This document shows, piece after piece, positions 10,298 to 22,900 of a stretch of 64,000 nucleotides of DNA; the stretch's first letter is position 1, and each line of letters starts with the position of its first letter. The notes beneath the pieces were generated by a model. It worked only from the letters and a program-made list of their open reading frames with translations, searched no databases and was not told the DNA's origin. Origin of the DNA: Pleodorina starrii. Taxonomy: Eukaryota > Chlorophyta > Chlorophyceae > Chlamydomonadales > Volvocaceae. Position numbers and translations under genes: made by a program. The stretch spans positions 1,382,501-1,446,500 of the forward strand of contig BRXU01000016.1 of the NCBI GenBank assembly GCA_030267565.1. Reading direction: 5' to 3'.

Positions 10298-12620
10298 TTG
10301 AAGGGGTGGCTTCCGGCGAGCGCCCAGCTCTTCCTCGACGGAGCAGGACTTCGTCACATTCGAAATCATTTAGCCGCCCGGCTCCGGCCCCCAGTTGTTT
10401 GGGCCGCTTGGCAAGGCCCTCACGGGCACGCTACGCGTGTTGGTACCGCCCGAGGAGGCTGGGCCCGCGCTTGGGCCGCGGACGGATCAGCACGTGCCCC
10501 CAACGGAAGCTCCCAAGCGGCACCACACGCAGTGCAAGAGATCAGTGTTCTGCTCCGGAAAGGCGGGCTGGCACAGCTCTCCACCTCGCCAGCCGTCAAG
10601 CGGGGACGCCTTCAGCTGGGACCAGTCCGACTCCTACCCAGCGACCCGGCAGTGGAAGTGCAGCTGCCCATCACAAATGCGCACAAGATGGAGCGCCCCG
10701 TGTGGGAAATCAAGGGCGTTCACGTCAGCCTAGATCCTTGCGCCATCCCCGAGTTCCTCGCGATGTCCTACTCCACCCCGCGGCGCACATGGGACAAGAC
10801 GGGGTTCCATAAGCCGGCGCCTCACCTGGACATACAGGCTCACGCCCAAAGATCGGGGGGGACCATTCACCATGCCTTGAAAACCGCCGCCACGGAAGGA
10901 GCTGGCGCGCCAGATGCAGCAGCTGCAGCAGTTGCCATAGCAACGCCAAGCCGCCCAGACCGCAGCTGTCCCGGCCCAGCCAGGCCCCTCGAGCGGGGTG
11001 CCGCCACCGTACGCAGCGGGCGTACAGCGGACCAGATGGGGGCCGGAGCCCGAGGTGGGAGCAAGAATACAGCACGCACCCACGGGGGTGGGCATCACGC
11101 CTGGCATATGACCCCACGCATTCCACCCCCACCCACGCCTCTGGCATTAGCCAACATCACTGCCACTGCAGCCGGAGCAGACACATGGGCCGCCATGGCG
11201 GCCGCGGCACCCAGGCTCCCGAACTCCATGTGGGCAAACCAGGCAGGGCCCCACCGGTCACCGTGACCGAAAGTAGTACAACGACTTAAACCCAGCAGGC
11301 CCTGCCGCCGCAGCAGGCCCCACCGCCACCGCGGACACAGCCGCCACTGCGGGCGCCATCCCTGCCTCGGGCCCCGCCATCGAGGCAGTCCCCACCGCCG
11401 CCGTGGGTGCCGCCGCCGCCGCCAGCCCCACAACTGCAGGCCCAGCCACCGGTACAGGCCCAGATGCAACGGCTGCCGACCCCGCCGCCGCCGCAGGCCC
11501 AGCCACGGATACAAACCCCACCACCGTCACCGACTTAACAGCCGCAGCTGCCATCGGCCCCACAGCCGGACCCCACGATGGCGGCAACCCAACCAGGGGT
11601 GAAGGCACAGGCGACTCCATGCATGGCGACGAAACAGGACACCGACACCGGGATGGAGGCGGCCACCACGTACGTCCACATCAGGGGTGCGGTGGCAGCA
11701 GTACCGCACGCAGGAGCGAGACCCATCGGCCGCCGCAGCCACTACAGCCCCTGCTTTCTGGTTCAAGTCAGGTCTTACGGGGGCAGGCAGCAGGCGAAAG
11801 GCTACCGGGGGCAAAGCCAGGCAGCGGCCGCAGCAGGAGTGCACACAGCCCGACCAGGGCTCAGCAGGCCCCGAGACCCCAAAGCGGAAGCGGCAACAGC
11901 TCGAGCATCTGTCCGACGAGGAGCGAGCCGAGCGCAACAAGGCGCAAAGGAAAAAGGCCCTGGAGGCCCGCAAGAGGAACATGGAGGAGCGGAAGGCTCA
12001 GCAGGCAGCCGAGGAGGCCACGGCGCAGTTAACTGCACTGCTGGCGACCGGCAGCCAGGCCAAGCCTTCGGACGGATCACAGATCCCCAGCCTTCAGCTG
12101 CAGGTGGCGGGTGCAGACTCCTCCACCGTCAAATGTCAAACCCCACACCCAGCACGAAGTTGCCCAACGAGGCCGGCAGCAGCTGAGCGCCCACGGACCA
12201 GCATCAAGGCAGGACGACGAGGAGGAGGAAGAGCACACCCCCACCGCCATGGAGGCGGCCCACCCCAACTAGATGCCAATCAGGGGGACGGGAAGAAGGC
12301 AGCAGCGGAACGCTGTATGTGCAAGGCCATCCACTCTGGATCGCCACGCACAACATGCATGGGCTGCTGGCGTCACATGGGAACCGTCTTTAGGCAGCAG
12401 TATGGCAGTGGGCAGAGCTGCGTGTGGATGTGGTGTCTCTACAGGAGACCCACCATACCAACATCCAGCACCAATGCCTCTTTACGCGGGACCTACGCCA
12501 TGCAGCAATGCTGCAGGCGCACACCCAAGGTTGGCACGTAGCGGCGCACTCGTGGTCTGGCTCGACCCACACGCACCCGGCCAACACGCACCTGGCCCTA
12601 TGCCGTGCGGGTGCTAGTGC
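10298..12620 (+). mobile_element. degenerate non-LTR retrotransposon (ORF1-like and endonuclease remnant)
   Basis: From 12334 to about 12618 one frame reads LWIATHNMHGLLASHGNRL, a TAG at 12391-12393, then AELRVDVVSLQETHHTN. This is the start of an apurinic/apyrimidinic-type endonuclease domain of LINE elements (the N of the HN motif and the catalytic E of LQET). Upstream, 10.3-12.3 kb contains broken frames rich in Ala, Pro and Gln with a basic Lys/Arg helix (ERNKAQRKKALEARKRN, about 11930-11980), which fits an ORF1-type RNA-binding protein. Frameshifts and stops indicate decay. The rest of the endonuclease and the reverse transcriptase are not seen next to it. Confidence 0.6.
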
Positions 12621-14597
12621 ACATATTTTGGGGACAATGAATACTATTTTCATATGCTGCGTGAGGACGGAGGTTGGGGGCGTCACCTTTCTGATCTGGG
12701 AAAGGGGTCGGCACTGGGAGAGGGCGTTCTGTGGGTTGTGCTTGCTAGCGCACCGATGCACGCCAGTCATGCAACACCCCAACGGAGCGTACAATACACT
12801 TGCAATCACTGTGCTTCCTTCGCCTGCCTCTCCTACTTCCGACTGCCGCTCGCCAACCCTGATGGAACCCGCTTTTTACCTGCACGGACGTGGCGGATGT
12901 GTTGGGCCTTGCAAGCTTGCATCCGTGTTTAGGACGTGTTCTTGGAGCCATGCCCTGGCCGCACATGAACCTCCTGATTAAAGGGCAACTGACTACCCAG
13001 GACTACCTACCTCTCCCTATTTCCGATGCCTCGGCTAGTGCGTTGGTTCCGCTGGTCCGCTACACACGGCCTGCTGACACCAAAAGCGGGACTGCCAGAG
13101 GCCCTTACTTGTAAGAACTGTCAGTACAGTGCAGTACAAGAGGTACAAGTCACGCCGTTCGCAGGTGCTGCTAGCTCTACGCCAATGGGCCGTGCTGGCC
13201 AGAAGCCGCGAAGCTCCCATAGTAGAGTTATGCAGGAATTCGCAACAGCCGCATTTGAAACATTTCCGGAGTGCTGCTTGTACATATCCGTACTGTACGC
13301 TTCCGGATATTTGTTCCCAATATTGTCCTACGCACTTTCATACACAAATTGTTAGTATAGTACATTTACTAAGGATTCGTCCTAACGACATCGCAATTGA
13401 CTCTCTGTATTCCAGCTAATCCCTCCGACAGAAGCTGGGCAGCCAGGCACTGGCAGGCAAGGGCAGGCACAGGCAGGCAGAAGCCTGCAGAAGCCGGAAC
13501 ATCAAGCCTGTGGCTCCTTCATGTTCACCGGTATTATATTCTTGGTTGTTTTTTCTTGCGCTCTAAAAAGTGACGGGCAATCGCCTGGAGCCGAGTCGCG
13601 AGCGTTTGCGGAGCGGGAGCGCTGAGACCTGCTGAGACGACGAACGAATATGAACGAACCTGCGAGCTTGCGGGCCAACCAACAACCACCAATTTGTCAT
13701 CGCAACTGTCAAAGGACTGATATACTCAAGCGAACGGCTCCTTGCTAAGAAGTTATGGAACTTCGTCCCCTAAAAAGCTCTACGGCCGCAAAATGTCGTC
13801 CGCATCTCCATTCCGCATCCACCGCCTGGTAGGCTTTTGGCAAGCTTTGCAACTGCAAGAATGGGGCAAATAACCCCATTTCCGCTCACTTTAGGGTGCG
13901 AAACAGCGCCCCATAGCAATATTGGGTTTGCACACAGTCCTGCCTGCCAACGCCGTAGCAGGCCGTAGCTCCAAACAAAACTTCGTTCTCCGCAGCCCCT
14001 TCTGAACCGAACCTTCCCTACCTTCCTACCCTTTCCGTGTCAACGTTGACGCGCTACTCGGACTGGTTGTGGTGCCCCCCCCCCATCATATTCTGGACTC
14101 TGGAAACCCTCCGGCTCATAGCAACAGCGGTTCTCGTCTAAAGAGTATCGGCTAGGTTCCTCTCCGGCATCGATTGCATCCAGGGGGCATCCCTTCGTGC
14201 AGCTGCAATCCTGTTGTCCCAAACAGATAAATTCGATCCACATTCTCCGTTTTGGGCGCAAGCGGCGCCGCATGGGCAGGAGGGTACATTGTCGCAGGCT
14301 GCACTCACTCGCTTTGCATCCAGTGCGTCGGGAATATGCCGAGAGGCCATTTGCAACCAACGCGCACAAGGCCAATCTTGTGCTCGCTGTCCCTCCCGGA
14401 GTAACTCTCAGAGGAGCGCGAATGTAGGTTGAGGGTTGGCGTGCAGCGTTATAATCCGATGTATGAATGTCTTTCAGACCGGTACGTCCCACTATCTCAG
14501 CCGCCCGTTATTATGGCCTCAGCGCTGCGGCGCGGTGCGCAAGTAGTCCTTGCCGAAATCTATAGCTAGACAGCGGCGGCAGTCAGTTTGACCGGTA
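12621..14597. other. intergenic or decayed repeat, no supported gene
   Basis: This may hold further remnants of the 10.3-12.6 kb element (12.6-13.1 kb), but no motif is readable. A (GGCA)-rich patch lies at 13440-13480. Nothing else was supported. Confidence 0.35.
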
Positions 14598-15511
14598 TTG
14601 CCGCCGGGCAGTTACCCCGCCGCGACGCAGCGTGAGCGCGGACAACCGGCAGCGAAATGTCCATGCGGCGTGCATATGCGGGGAGGTGATAGAAGGCATT
14701 TGTTCTGGGATTGTACAGTAGCCAAAGCCCTGAGAGAGGAGATGGAGACTGAACTAGATTACTACGGCACGATGATGGATAGAAAGAGCGTTTGGCTAGC
14801 CAGTCCCCCTTTGACGGTACATAAGTATGTTTGGGAGGTTGTATGCCTGGCAGCGATAAGCGCGCTTGACGTGGGAAGGCGACTGTTGTATAGGGAGGGC
14901 GGTGGAGATACCCTTACATCTCCGGCTCTAAACAAGATAAGCGCAACAGTGGTAGCGGAGTTTTGGGGACGTTTGACTGCCTTTGCGGCGCAGGATATTC
15001 CTTTGCGGGGTTGGGATATGGTTCCGTCAAACCATCCGTTCCTTTCACGGAATGGATCTGGGCAAATCGTCTGCTCATTGCCGGAAACGCATAACGAATG
15101 ATATGTTGGACAGAACAAGAAGGATAGGGTTTGGTTTGGTTGTTTGCTATTTATGCAATATCGTGGGGTACACCGCTGTTCTTTTGCTCCTTTCGTACGT
15201 ACGTGGGTAGTTGCAGGATACGTGTGCTCGTCTTTAGGCCGGTCCAAGAGCGGCGGGGGAGGTTTTGCCTTGACTCCGATTCCCTTTTGCCTCCCCCTTC
15301 GCTAGCCTGGGTACCGTTTCGTTTCAGGGAATCGGAATTGGCACACGTAGTCGAAGACTTTCATCTCACAGAGTGGGATCCCTTTCCAATGAGGCGAATT
15401 CGCCAGTGAATTGGTTAGTGGCCTGGTCTAGATGTTCTATTGAACATTAGACCCACAGAGTCGTGCGATCGCACTATGTAGCTGTTATCCAGCTCCTCTG
15501 TAATTAATTAA
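14598..15511 (+). mobile_element. LINE 3' end: zinc-binding RT tail plus 3' UTR
   Basis: The frame 14598-15101 ends a non-LTR reverse transcriptase polyprotein. It carries KCPCGVHMRGGDRRHLFWDC, the Cys-Cys-His-Cys block (zf-RVT type) that closes many L1-like RTs, followed by an amphipathic tail to the stop at 15101. About 410 bases downstream lies CAGCTCCTCTGTAATTAATTAA (ending near 15511). The last 80 bases (15432-15511) recur at 51690-51769 with one mismatch, and the last 24 recur at 35119-35142. This marks 15511 as the 3' terminus. The 5' part of the element is missing here (5'-truncated or decayed). Confidence 0.7.
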
Positions 15512-16272
15512 CGCGGCGCGACTGTCAACCCCTCAGTCACGAAGCGATACGCCATTAACGAAACCGCTTGAATCATGCAAGGAACTGCGCAAATCGAAGC
15601 TGGACTCAGTATAGGGAGCAAGATGCGGTACCTAAACTGGCGCGGCTGCTGTGCCGCGCTTCACTGCCTGCCTCAGTACTAATTTCGTCTTCCCTTTGTG
15701 GGATTCTGGGTGGGATGGGCGCTTCGCAGCGACCGCGGCTTTCGGGCCGTTCAGCCTGCCAGTTGGCTTCTCGTTGAAGAGTTGATTCGGCGTTTTCTCT
15801 CGGTCTTCGGCTGGTCGGCGTCTCCGGTTCGATGGTGGATGATCTTCTGTTCGCTGGGCATCTGGTGCTCCGCTCGTCGCCTGTGGAGCTTCGTCGACTG
15901 CGTGTACTTCTGCAAGCTGTCGGGGCCCAGCTTACGCGGCCGCTTTGGGAGGGGCGGCCGTTGCAGGAGCGCTTGCAATGATGATGCTTCGGTTTGGCGG
16001 CGCACGGCTCGCCGGCTGCCTGCGCTGGGCAGCAGGCTAATTCGCAATCGTCTGGATTTGCCTTCTTGCTAGGGCTGTGGGTTGCGTCGCTGACGCTTGG
16101 GTAGGAGGGTCCGCCCGTGCGGCCTTCTTTTTCGTAGCCCGTGCTGCCGCGTCCTACTAGGGGGCGCTCGATATAAAACAGGAATCGACTTTACAAGGGT
16201 CAGACTGTTCTGTCAGGTCGCGCTGTCATGATGCGACTCGGGGTGCTGATTTGGTTGCACCCTTGCGATGAA
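15512..16272. other. intergenic region, no supported gene
   Basis: A plus-strand frame (15698-16072) and minus-strand frames overlap. None has a recognisable domain. The minus-strand frames are rich in Arg and Gln and could belong with the repeat-bearing frame at 16200-16937. Confidence 0.3.
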
Positions 16273-16488
16273 CCAGGAGCTTGGTAGGCGCTTCCTGTCC
16301 AGGTGCTCGGTTGGGAGCTACTTGTGTGTTGTTTTCCAGGAGCATGGTAGGCGCTTCCTGTCCAGGTGCTCGGTTGGGAGCTACTTGCGTGTTGTTTTCC
16401 AGGAGCATGGTCGGCGCTTCCTGTCCAGGTGCTCGGTTGGGAGCTACTTGCGTGATGTTCTCCAGGAGCATGGTCGGCGCTCCTTGTC
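16273..16488. repeat. 63-bp tandem repeat, about 3.4 copies
   Basis: CCAGGAGC marks each unit at 16273, 16336, 16399 and 16462, an exact 63-base period. Because 63 is a multiple of three, the repeat stays open in several frames. On the minus strand it lies in a 245-codon frame (16200-16937) and encodes a 21-residue unit containing SSQPSTWTGSA. That frame could be a small repeat protein or transposon gag-like piece, but nothing else supports it. Copies differ at a few positions only. Confidence 0.8.
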
Positions 16489-17279
16489 TCTGACTCTTTC
16501 ACGCTTCGTGCGTCGTGCGGGCTTGGTGCTGGTGGGCCCTGGTGGCTTTGCGTTTGGCACCCCTTTGCGGGTGCCCCTGGGGTAGGATGAACAGTCTGTC
16601 TAGCCTGTACGGCTAGCGACCGGTGTGAAAACCGGTCCCCCTTGTAAATTCCGCATCCTAATTTCGTAAGGTTTCGTCCTCCGGGTCCTTCGCTGGAGGA
16701 AACGCCGCCTTGCATCCAACATCCAGTCAATATGAAGTATACATAGGTATGCACACGACAACTTGTTTGATTTCGTTGCCGTTCTTTGGAGTGTAAAGAT
16801 AGTACGTACCGTACTTCAAAAGCCGTTATCTCTTTTCTCCGTCCCTTAGCGTTGCCAATGGCCATATGACTTTGCACAAAAAATGGTGGCTCTTTCTTGC
16901 TGCTACAAAGGTCTAATGGGCTACAAAATCTACACAACCTGGGCTGCGTCAGCTATCCTTATCACTATGCTTCTACCATCATACAAATGAATGGAACACG
17001 CCTGATCCAAACTTTGTCTAACATCTTAACGGCGCATCGTTAGTCACGTAAATGATGGCGTAGGTGTGCTCAGAAACTTTACCAGCAGCAGGGCCAAGTA
17101 TGAGGTTGTGCGGCTGCTTCAAGCCCGTGCCTCCAAAGCCGACACCAGATTCAGTCAAGAGTCACAATGAAACTGCTGGAGACGGGCGGCAGCGTCTATC
17201 ACAGGAGCTCTTGGGTCGCCCCTCTTCCGTTGCGTTTCAGGTAACGAACTCGCGCGCGACCTTGCTCATGCAGGCCAGC
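16489..17279. other. intergenic region, no supported gene
   Basis: Contains the 5' part of the minus-strand frame 16200-16937, which begins with ordinary mixed residues at 16937. No domain, promoter or RNA gene was recognised. Confidence 0.3.
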
Positions 17280-17615
17280 TCAATCAGTTACCGCACCACC
17301 ACCACCACCACCACACGCCTCTGCAAAACGCAGGCGCTTCATGCACTTCGCGCTCGGCTTGCTTGCACGACGCCCCAATCGTGGGCAGCAAGGCTCGCCG
17401 AAAGCGCAGCGCTTGTTGCCGAAGCATGTGACGCCGGGGTGGTAGGGTAAGTATGTAGCATCAGCGGGATGGCAGCCGGGTGCGGCCGTCCAGTCATAAT
17501 ACCACCACTTGCTCACATCCATCGGAGCTTCAAGCGGCAACTGGGTTAGCCCGCCGGGGTCCATGCGTGCTTCTATAAAACCCATCAACACGCAAAATAA
17601 TTTCCCAACAAACAT
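17280..17615 (-). CDS. small unidentified protein, possibly secreted
   Basis: A 111-residue frame starts at an ATG with good context (CACCATG) at 17615. The N-terminus MFVGKLFCVLMGFIEA is weakly hydrophobic and may be a signal sequence. The middle reads DVSKWWYYDWTAAPGCHPAD and ATYLPYHPGV, aromatic-rich with Cys. This resembles the start of Asl1-like glycosyl hydrolase catalytic domains (a W-Y-Y-x-W motif), but the link is weak. The C-terminus runs into a CCA microsatellite encoding Gly repeats, so the true protein may splice out before that. It would be head-to-head with the kinase gene starting near 18.1 kb. Confidence 0.35.
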   Translation of the reverse strand: MFVGKLFCVLMGFIEARMDPGGLTQLPLEAPMDVSKWWYYDWTAAPGCHPADATYLPYHPGVTCFGNKRCAFGEPCCPRLGRRASKPSAKCMKRLRFAEACGGGGGGAVTD

Positions 17616-18103
17616 GGTGCGCTGTCTGCCGCCCGGCGCGATGCACGGGGGTTAAGCGGCCAGGCTTCAACCATAGTCCGTTGTGGAGTCCATTGTGTCT
17701 TGCCATTGATTCAGAGGCCCGAGCGCAGGATCTCGTGCATCAAGGCACCAGCCCGGACACCCCTCACCGGCTCCCATGGGGTGTGTGTTGCGGACTGTTT
17801 CCTGTACACACCCACGACCCGTGCGCCAACGTGCGTTGTTACCCCCGTCTCTGGGCGGCGGTTGTGGCGGCAAAGTTGCGACGGCGAAATCGTAACGGCG
17901 GCGGTTGCGGCAGCCCAGCCGGTGCGGCGGCGGCGGCGGGCTCTGCACCTCCCTCCGCAACACGCAACTCACGCAGCTCAATCGAGTACGGCGTTCGAGT
18001 GCGGCAATCGAAGGCCCACGAAGCCCCAACGCGCCCACCCTCCGCCCGGTAACCGGCCCTCTTCTCACCCGCCCGGTACTACCCCCGCGCCCCCGCGCCA
18101 CAG

Positions 18104-19944
18104 CCTGTTGGGCCTTACGGTTTCGGAGCCACGGTTGGAGCCGGGGGAGGTGCTGGCAGCGCTCGTCGTACTCGCCACCGCCGGCCCGGCGGCGGCGGCG
18201 CTGGGCATCGGCGAGCTCCTGCCATGGGTCCCGCCACCGCCGCCGCCGCTGCCAGAAGCCGCGGCCACTCCTGTCGGCGCCGATCCGCGCCGCTCCCCCC
18301 GGCAGCAGCGGGCGCCACCGGCCGGCGCGCTGGGCCTGGGGTCCCGATGGCAGTCGCAGCCGCCGCCGCTGCCGCTGCCGCCCTGGGAGGTGAGAGAGCC
18401 TGCGGTAGTTGACGGGGCTCCGCGGGCACGATGTGTAGGCCCCACGGTGTGTAGGTATCTCTCCTGTCGCCTCACCGTCTCTTGCTCTGCCTCGCTCCTC
18501 CTCCTCCGTAGTTCCGAGAAACCAAAAGTCGACTCAAACCGCCTTACGCCCTCTCTGTGCCCGCCTCCCTCTGCGACCGCCTCCCGGGCTGCCTGGGGTT
18601 TCAGCGCCTTCAGCAGCCGCAGTGCCGTAGTCCCGCACCCGTCCCGCCGTAGTGCCGTACCCATCCCAACCACCAACGACCAACAACCGACACGGACCCC
18701 CCCGGGCCCCGGCCCCCGCTCCCTAACCCCTCCCGCGTCCCGCCCGCCAGCCGCCACCCTGCCTGCGGCACACCGCCGCCAGCTCCTGTCGGCGGCGCCG
18801 TAGTCTCGCCGACGACTCGCCGCGCAGCTGTCGGCGGCCCTCTGGCGGCGCCCCGCCTCCGCCGGCATCCAGCTTCACTGCTGCCGGCAGCTTGTACGAC
18901 GGAAGCTTGTACGACGAGGCGTGGCTGCGTGTCCTGGCGGGTCTGCAGCGCGCGCTGCCGCCGTCGGGGCCGGCGGCGCGGTGGCACCTGCTGCTGCTGC
19001 CGCTGAGTCTGGCAGGGCAGCCTGTGGGGGCACTGCTGCTGGCACTGCCGGCCGCCGCCGCCGCCGCCGCCGGCGGCGGCGGCGGCGGCGGCGGACCGGA
19101 TTCACGAAAGCAGCAGCAGCAGGAGCGGGCGCCGCCGCCGCCGCTGCTGCCGGCGGCGGCGGCGGCGGCGGCGTCAACGCTCCAGGGGGAGCTGCTGCAT
19201 CACGGCGAGCTGTTGACGGCGCTCGGGGAGTGCGTGGCGGAGTGCTGTCTGGCGCCCGTGCTGAGCGCCGTGGAGCAGGTGGGAGGGGGATGCAGGGAAG
19301 GGGCCGGTCGGGTGCGCGGTCGCGTGAGGGGGCAGGTTTGGGCAGCGGTGAGCGGCGGCGGCGGCGGCGGTTGGCCTTCGGTCAGGAGTAGTTTGGGGCG
19401 AGGGCGGTGGGACTGGGTCCTATCGTGCTGGCGGAAAGGACTGGAGCGGCAGCGGCAGCTGCTGATCTGTTCTGTTCCGTTTTGGAACCGCCCCTCTCTC
19501 CCCCCGCCCCCACGCTGCGGCGGTCCCCTGCCCTCCTCCTCTTTTAATGTGGCGCCCACGCGCCCACACCACGTCGTCACCCAAACCCCAAACCACACCA
19601 CACCACACGCGCCCTCACCACCACCAACACCCCCCGCAGGTCTGCGACAGCGCGGCGGCGCTCGACTCCTCCGCCACCCTCCAGGAGCTCTCCGCCGCCC
19701 TCACCGCCGCCCTCACCTCCTCCCTCTCCGCCGACCTCCACGTCGAGCTGGGGGTGCGGCTGGCGCTACTGCCCACACACAACGCGCAACAGGGCGTCCT
19801 GTTCGACGACGCATCGCGGACGCGAGGCGCCGGCGGCTCCGCCGCCGGCGCCGCCGCCTCCGGCGGCGGCGGCGCGGCGCCTTCGGCGCCGCGCTCCTCC
19901 GCCGTGCCCTTTCTTGCCGCCCATCGGGCGCATGGCGCTCATCA

Positions 19945-19980
<36 letters not shown>

Positions 19981-22900
19981 GCAGCTGCCGCTGTCTTCGG
20001 GTATAGGGAGCATGGCGAGTGCTCCGGCGGGCTACAGCCTCGGCAGCGGCGGCGGCGGCGCGCAGCAGCAGCAGCTGCAGCAGGCAGGCTTCGGCGGCGG
20101 TGGCGGCGGCGGCGGCGGCAGCTTCGCATCATCGTTGGGGTCTGGCGGCGGCGGCGGCGGCGGCGGCGCGGCGGCGCGGGTGGCGGCTTTGCAGGCGGAG
20201 GCAGCCAGGTTGGGGCGTTGGTGTGTTGCGCTGGGGCGGGGGCGGGGGCCGTGTTTGCGTGTTGGGGTTGGTTTGCGTGCGGACCGGAGGGTTGGGCTGC
20301 GCCGAAGGGTGAGGCGAGTGCAGCGGGCCCTCTGGATCCTGGATCTGTCTCACCAGCCCTCTGGATCCTGGATCTGTCTCACCAGCCCTCTGGATCCTGG
20401 ATCGGTCTCACTAGCCCTCTGGATCCTGTATCTGTCTCACCAGCCCTCTGGATCCTGGATCGGTCTCACCAGCCCTCAGAATCCTGGATCGGTCTCACCA
20501 GCCCTCTGGATCCTGGATCGGTCTCACCAGGCCCTCTGGATCCTGGATCGGTCTCACCAGGCCCTCTGGATCCTGGATCGGTTACACCAGCTTGCGAGAG
20601 AGAATCCGGGGGCGGGGGCGGGGGATATCTCTATGTTGTCCTCGCGGTCGCGGACTGTTTTCCCTCCCTCCCCGGGCGTTCCCTCCCTCCCACGAACCCA
20701 ACCCGAACCGGCGCTGCCAACGATGCAACCCTAAGATTCAACCCATCCCGGTCTCGTCCAAACTACCGTGCTCCGTATCAACCAAAGATAATTAATAAAT
20801 CCTGTGCAACCCAAACCGCAACTCAAATCCAAAACCAAACCCAAAACCCAAAACCCAAACCGCAACCCCGGCACACACCTGCGGGAACAGGGCCGCCGCT
20901 GCGGTGGAGGCGGGCGGAGGCCTCGTGACGTCGGACGACATCCTGCTGTGCCCGGTGCCGCTCATGACCCACGGGTCGGTCAACGCGGGGCAGCTGTCCG
21001 GGGACGCCGTCGGCGGACTGGCCGCAGCCGCCGCTGCCAGGCGGGGAGCCACCGGCACCGGCAACGGTGTCATCGGCCGGCGGGCTACGTCGCTGCTGTG
21101 GGCACAGAGCGGCCGGGGCCAGATACGGGTGCGCCTCTCCCTCTCCCTCTCCTGGGGGCGGTGCGCGGGGGCGGGGGGCTGCTAAGACGGCGGCGGAAGC
21201 GAGGGCCGGGGCGGGGGCGGGGGTTAGGGCTTGTGCCCATCAAGTTAGCCTCAGAGACGAAATTTCACAAGGGCGCGGTTCGTTTAAAACACGTTGTCGA
21301 TTTCCGCAGTCCCTCCGGCCCTTCATGAGTTCCCCTGTTAGCAAATCAGCCGCTCCGAAACCACACACACCTCACACGCCTCGTCCTCGTCCTCGTCCTC
21401 GCCGCGCCTTGTCATCTGCAGGCCTCCACCATCAGCATGGCATCCACGCTCGCGGCCACGCTCTTGTCAGGCGCTGCCACCGCCGCCGCCGGCACGCCCG
21501 CCGGCAGCCCCGCCAGCACCAGCGGCGGCGGCAGCGCCGCCAGCAACGGCGGCGGCCGCGGCCGCCACAGCACCGCTTCCGGCCTGCTGTACTGCGTCGG
21601 CGCGCACGCCGCTGGCGGCGGCGAGGCGGCGGCGCCGTATGCTGTACGGCTGGTGGGTGCCGTGATCGCGAACGTCCATTCGTACCTTCAAGACGCAGAG
21701 AAACCTACCGCGGACGTGTTTGCCGTACTGCGTCGCCACGGGGCCAACCCCGCGTCGACGTCGCTGGTCGCTGTGGCGGCCTGCTGCGCCGCTGCCGTCG
21801 CCGGCGGCGGCGGCGGCGGCAGCGTCAACGGCGGCACGGCCGCCGCCGTCGTCGCCGCCAGCCCCACGGGCACCGCCCAGAACGGCCCTGGCGACAAGCT
21901 ACCGACGGCGCGGCAGCTCGTCCGTGGGTTGTACGGCAGCGCAGGCCCTGACGGGGGGTTGTACGGCGGCGGCGGCGGTGGCGGCGGCGGCACATGCCTG
22001 ATTAACACCTCCGGTACGACGAGTATGCAGCTGGGGCCGGCCTTGGACGGCGGCGGCAGCGCCGGCGCCGCCGCCGCCGCCGCGCCGCCGGCGTTCGTGC
22101 TGTACCTGACCAGTACGATGCCGCTGCCGCAGCAGCTGCTGGGTGCCGTACGGGATCGCGCCATGGCCTTGCTCGAGGTAAGCTGGACGAGCAGTACGAC
22201 ATATGTTTTCGCGTGTGCGAGCGACGGCACGCGTGCGTCCTTGCCGCGAGCGGGGCGGGGCGGGGCGGGGCGGGGCGGGGCATTACCGGTAACCTCAATC
22301 GGCATTCACCCGCTCCATTCAGCCCGCCGTGATGCGGCGCCAGATCGCGGCGTCACGTTTCGGTGTCGCCCAGCCCTGGGCCCGCGGGTCCCCCGCCCCG
22401 TCAGCTTGCCTTGCACCCATATGTTGAATCCCACATCTGCCGCATTCCCCGCAAGCATCCAGAGGGGCTAGTTGTTGTGCTTATCACCATATACCGACGC
22501 ATCTACCAGTGCCGTACCAATGACGCATCTACCAGTGCCGTACCAATGACGCATCTACCAGTGCCGTACCAATGACGCAATCACGCTCGCAAACCAAACC
22601 ACCACTCCCTCTCTATCTCCTCCACCACCACCGCTTACCTTCGCCCTACCCAGATCCTACTGCCGACGGCTGCCCGCGTGATGGCGGGCGCCGTACAGGA
22701 CGAGTGGACGTACCTCTGCGCGCAGATGATGGGGGGCGGCGCCTCCGCTGCCGCCGCTGCGGCGGCGGCGTTGGGTCCGCTAAGCGCCGGCGGCGGCGGC
22801 GGCGGCCGCGGCGCTGAGGGGCGCGGCCTGCAGCGTTCATGCAGCTCTCTGGGATACGATCGCGCCGGCGGCAGTAGCACGGGAATGGCTGGTGAGGGTG

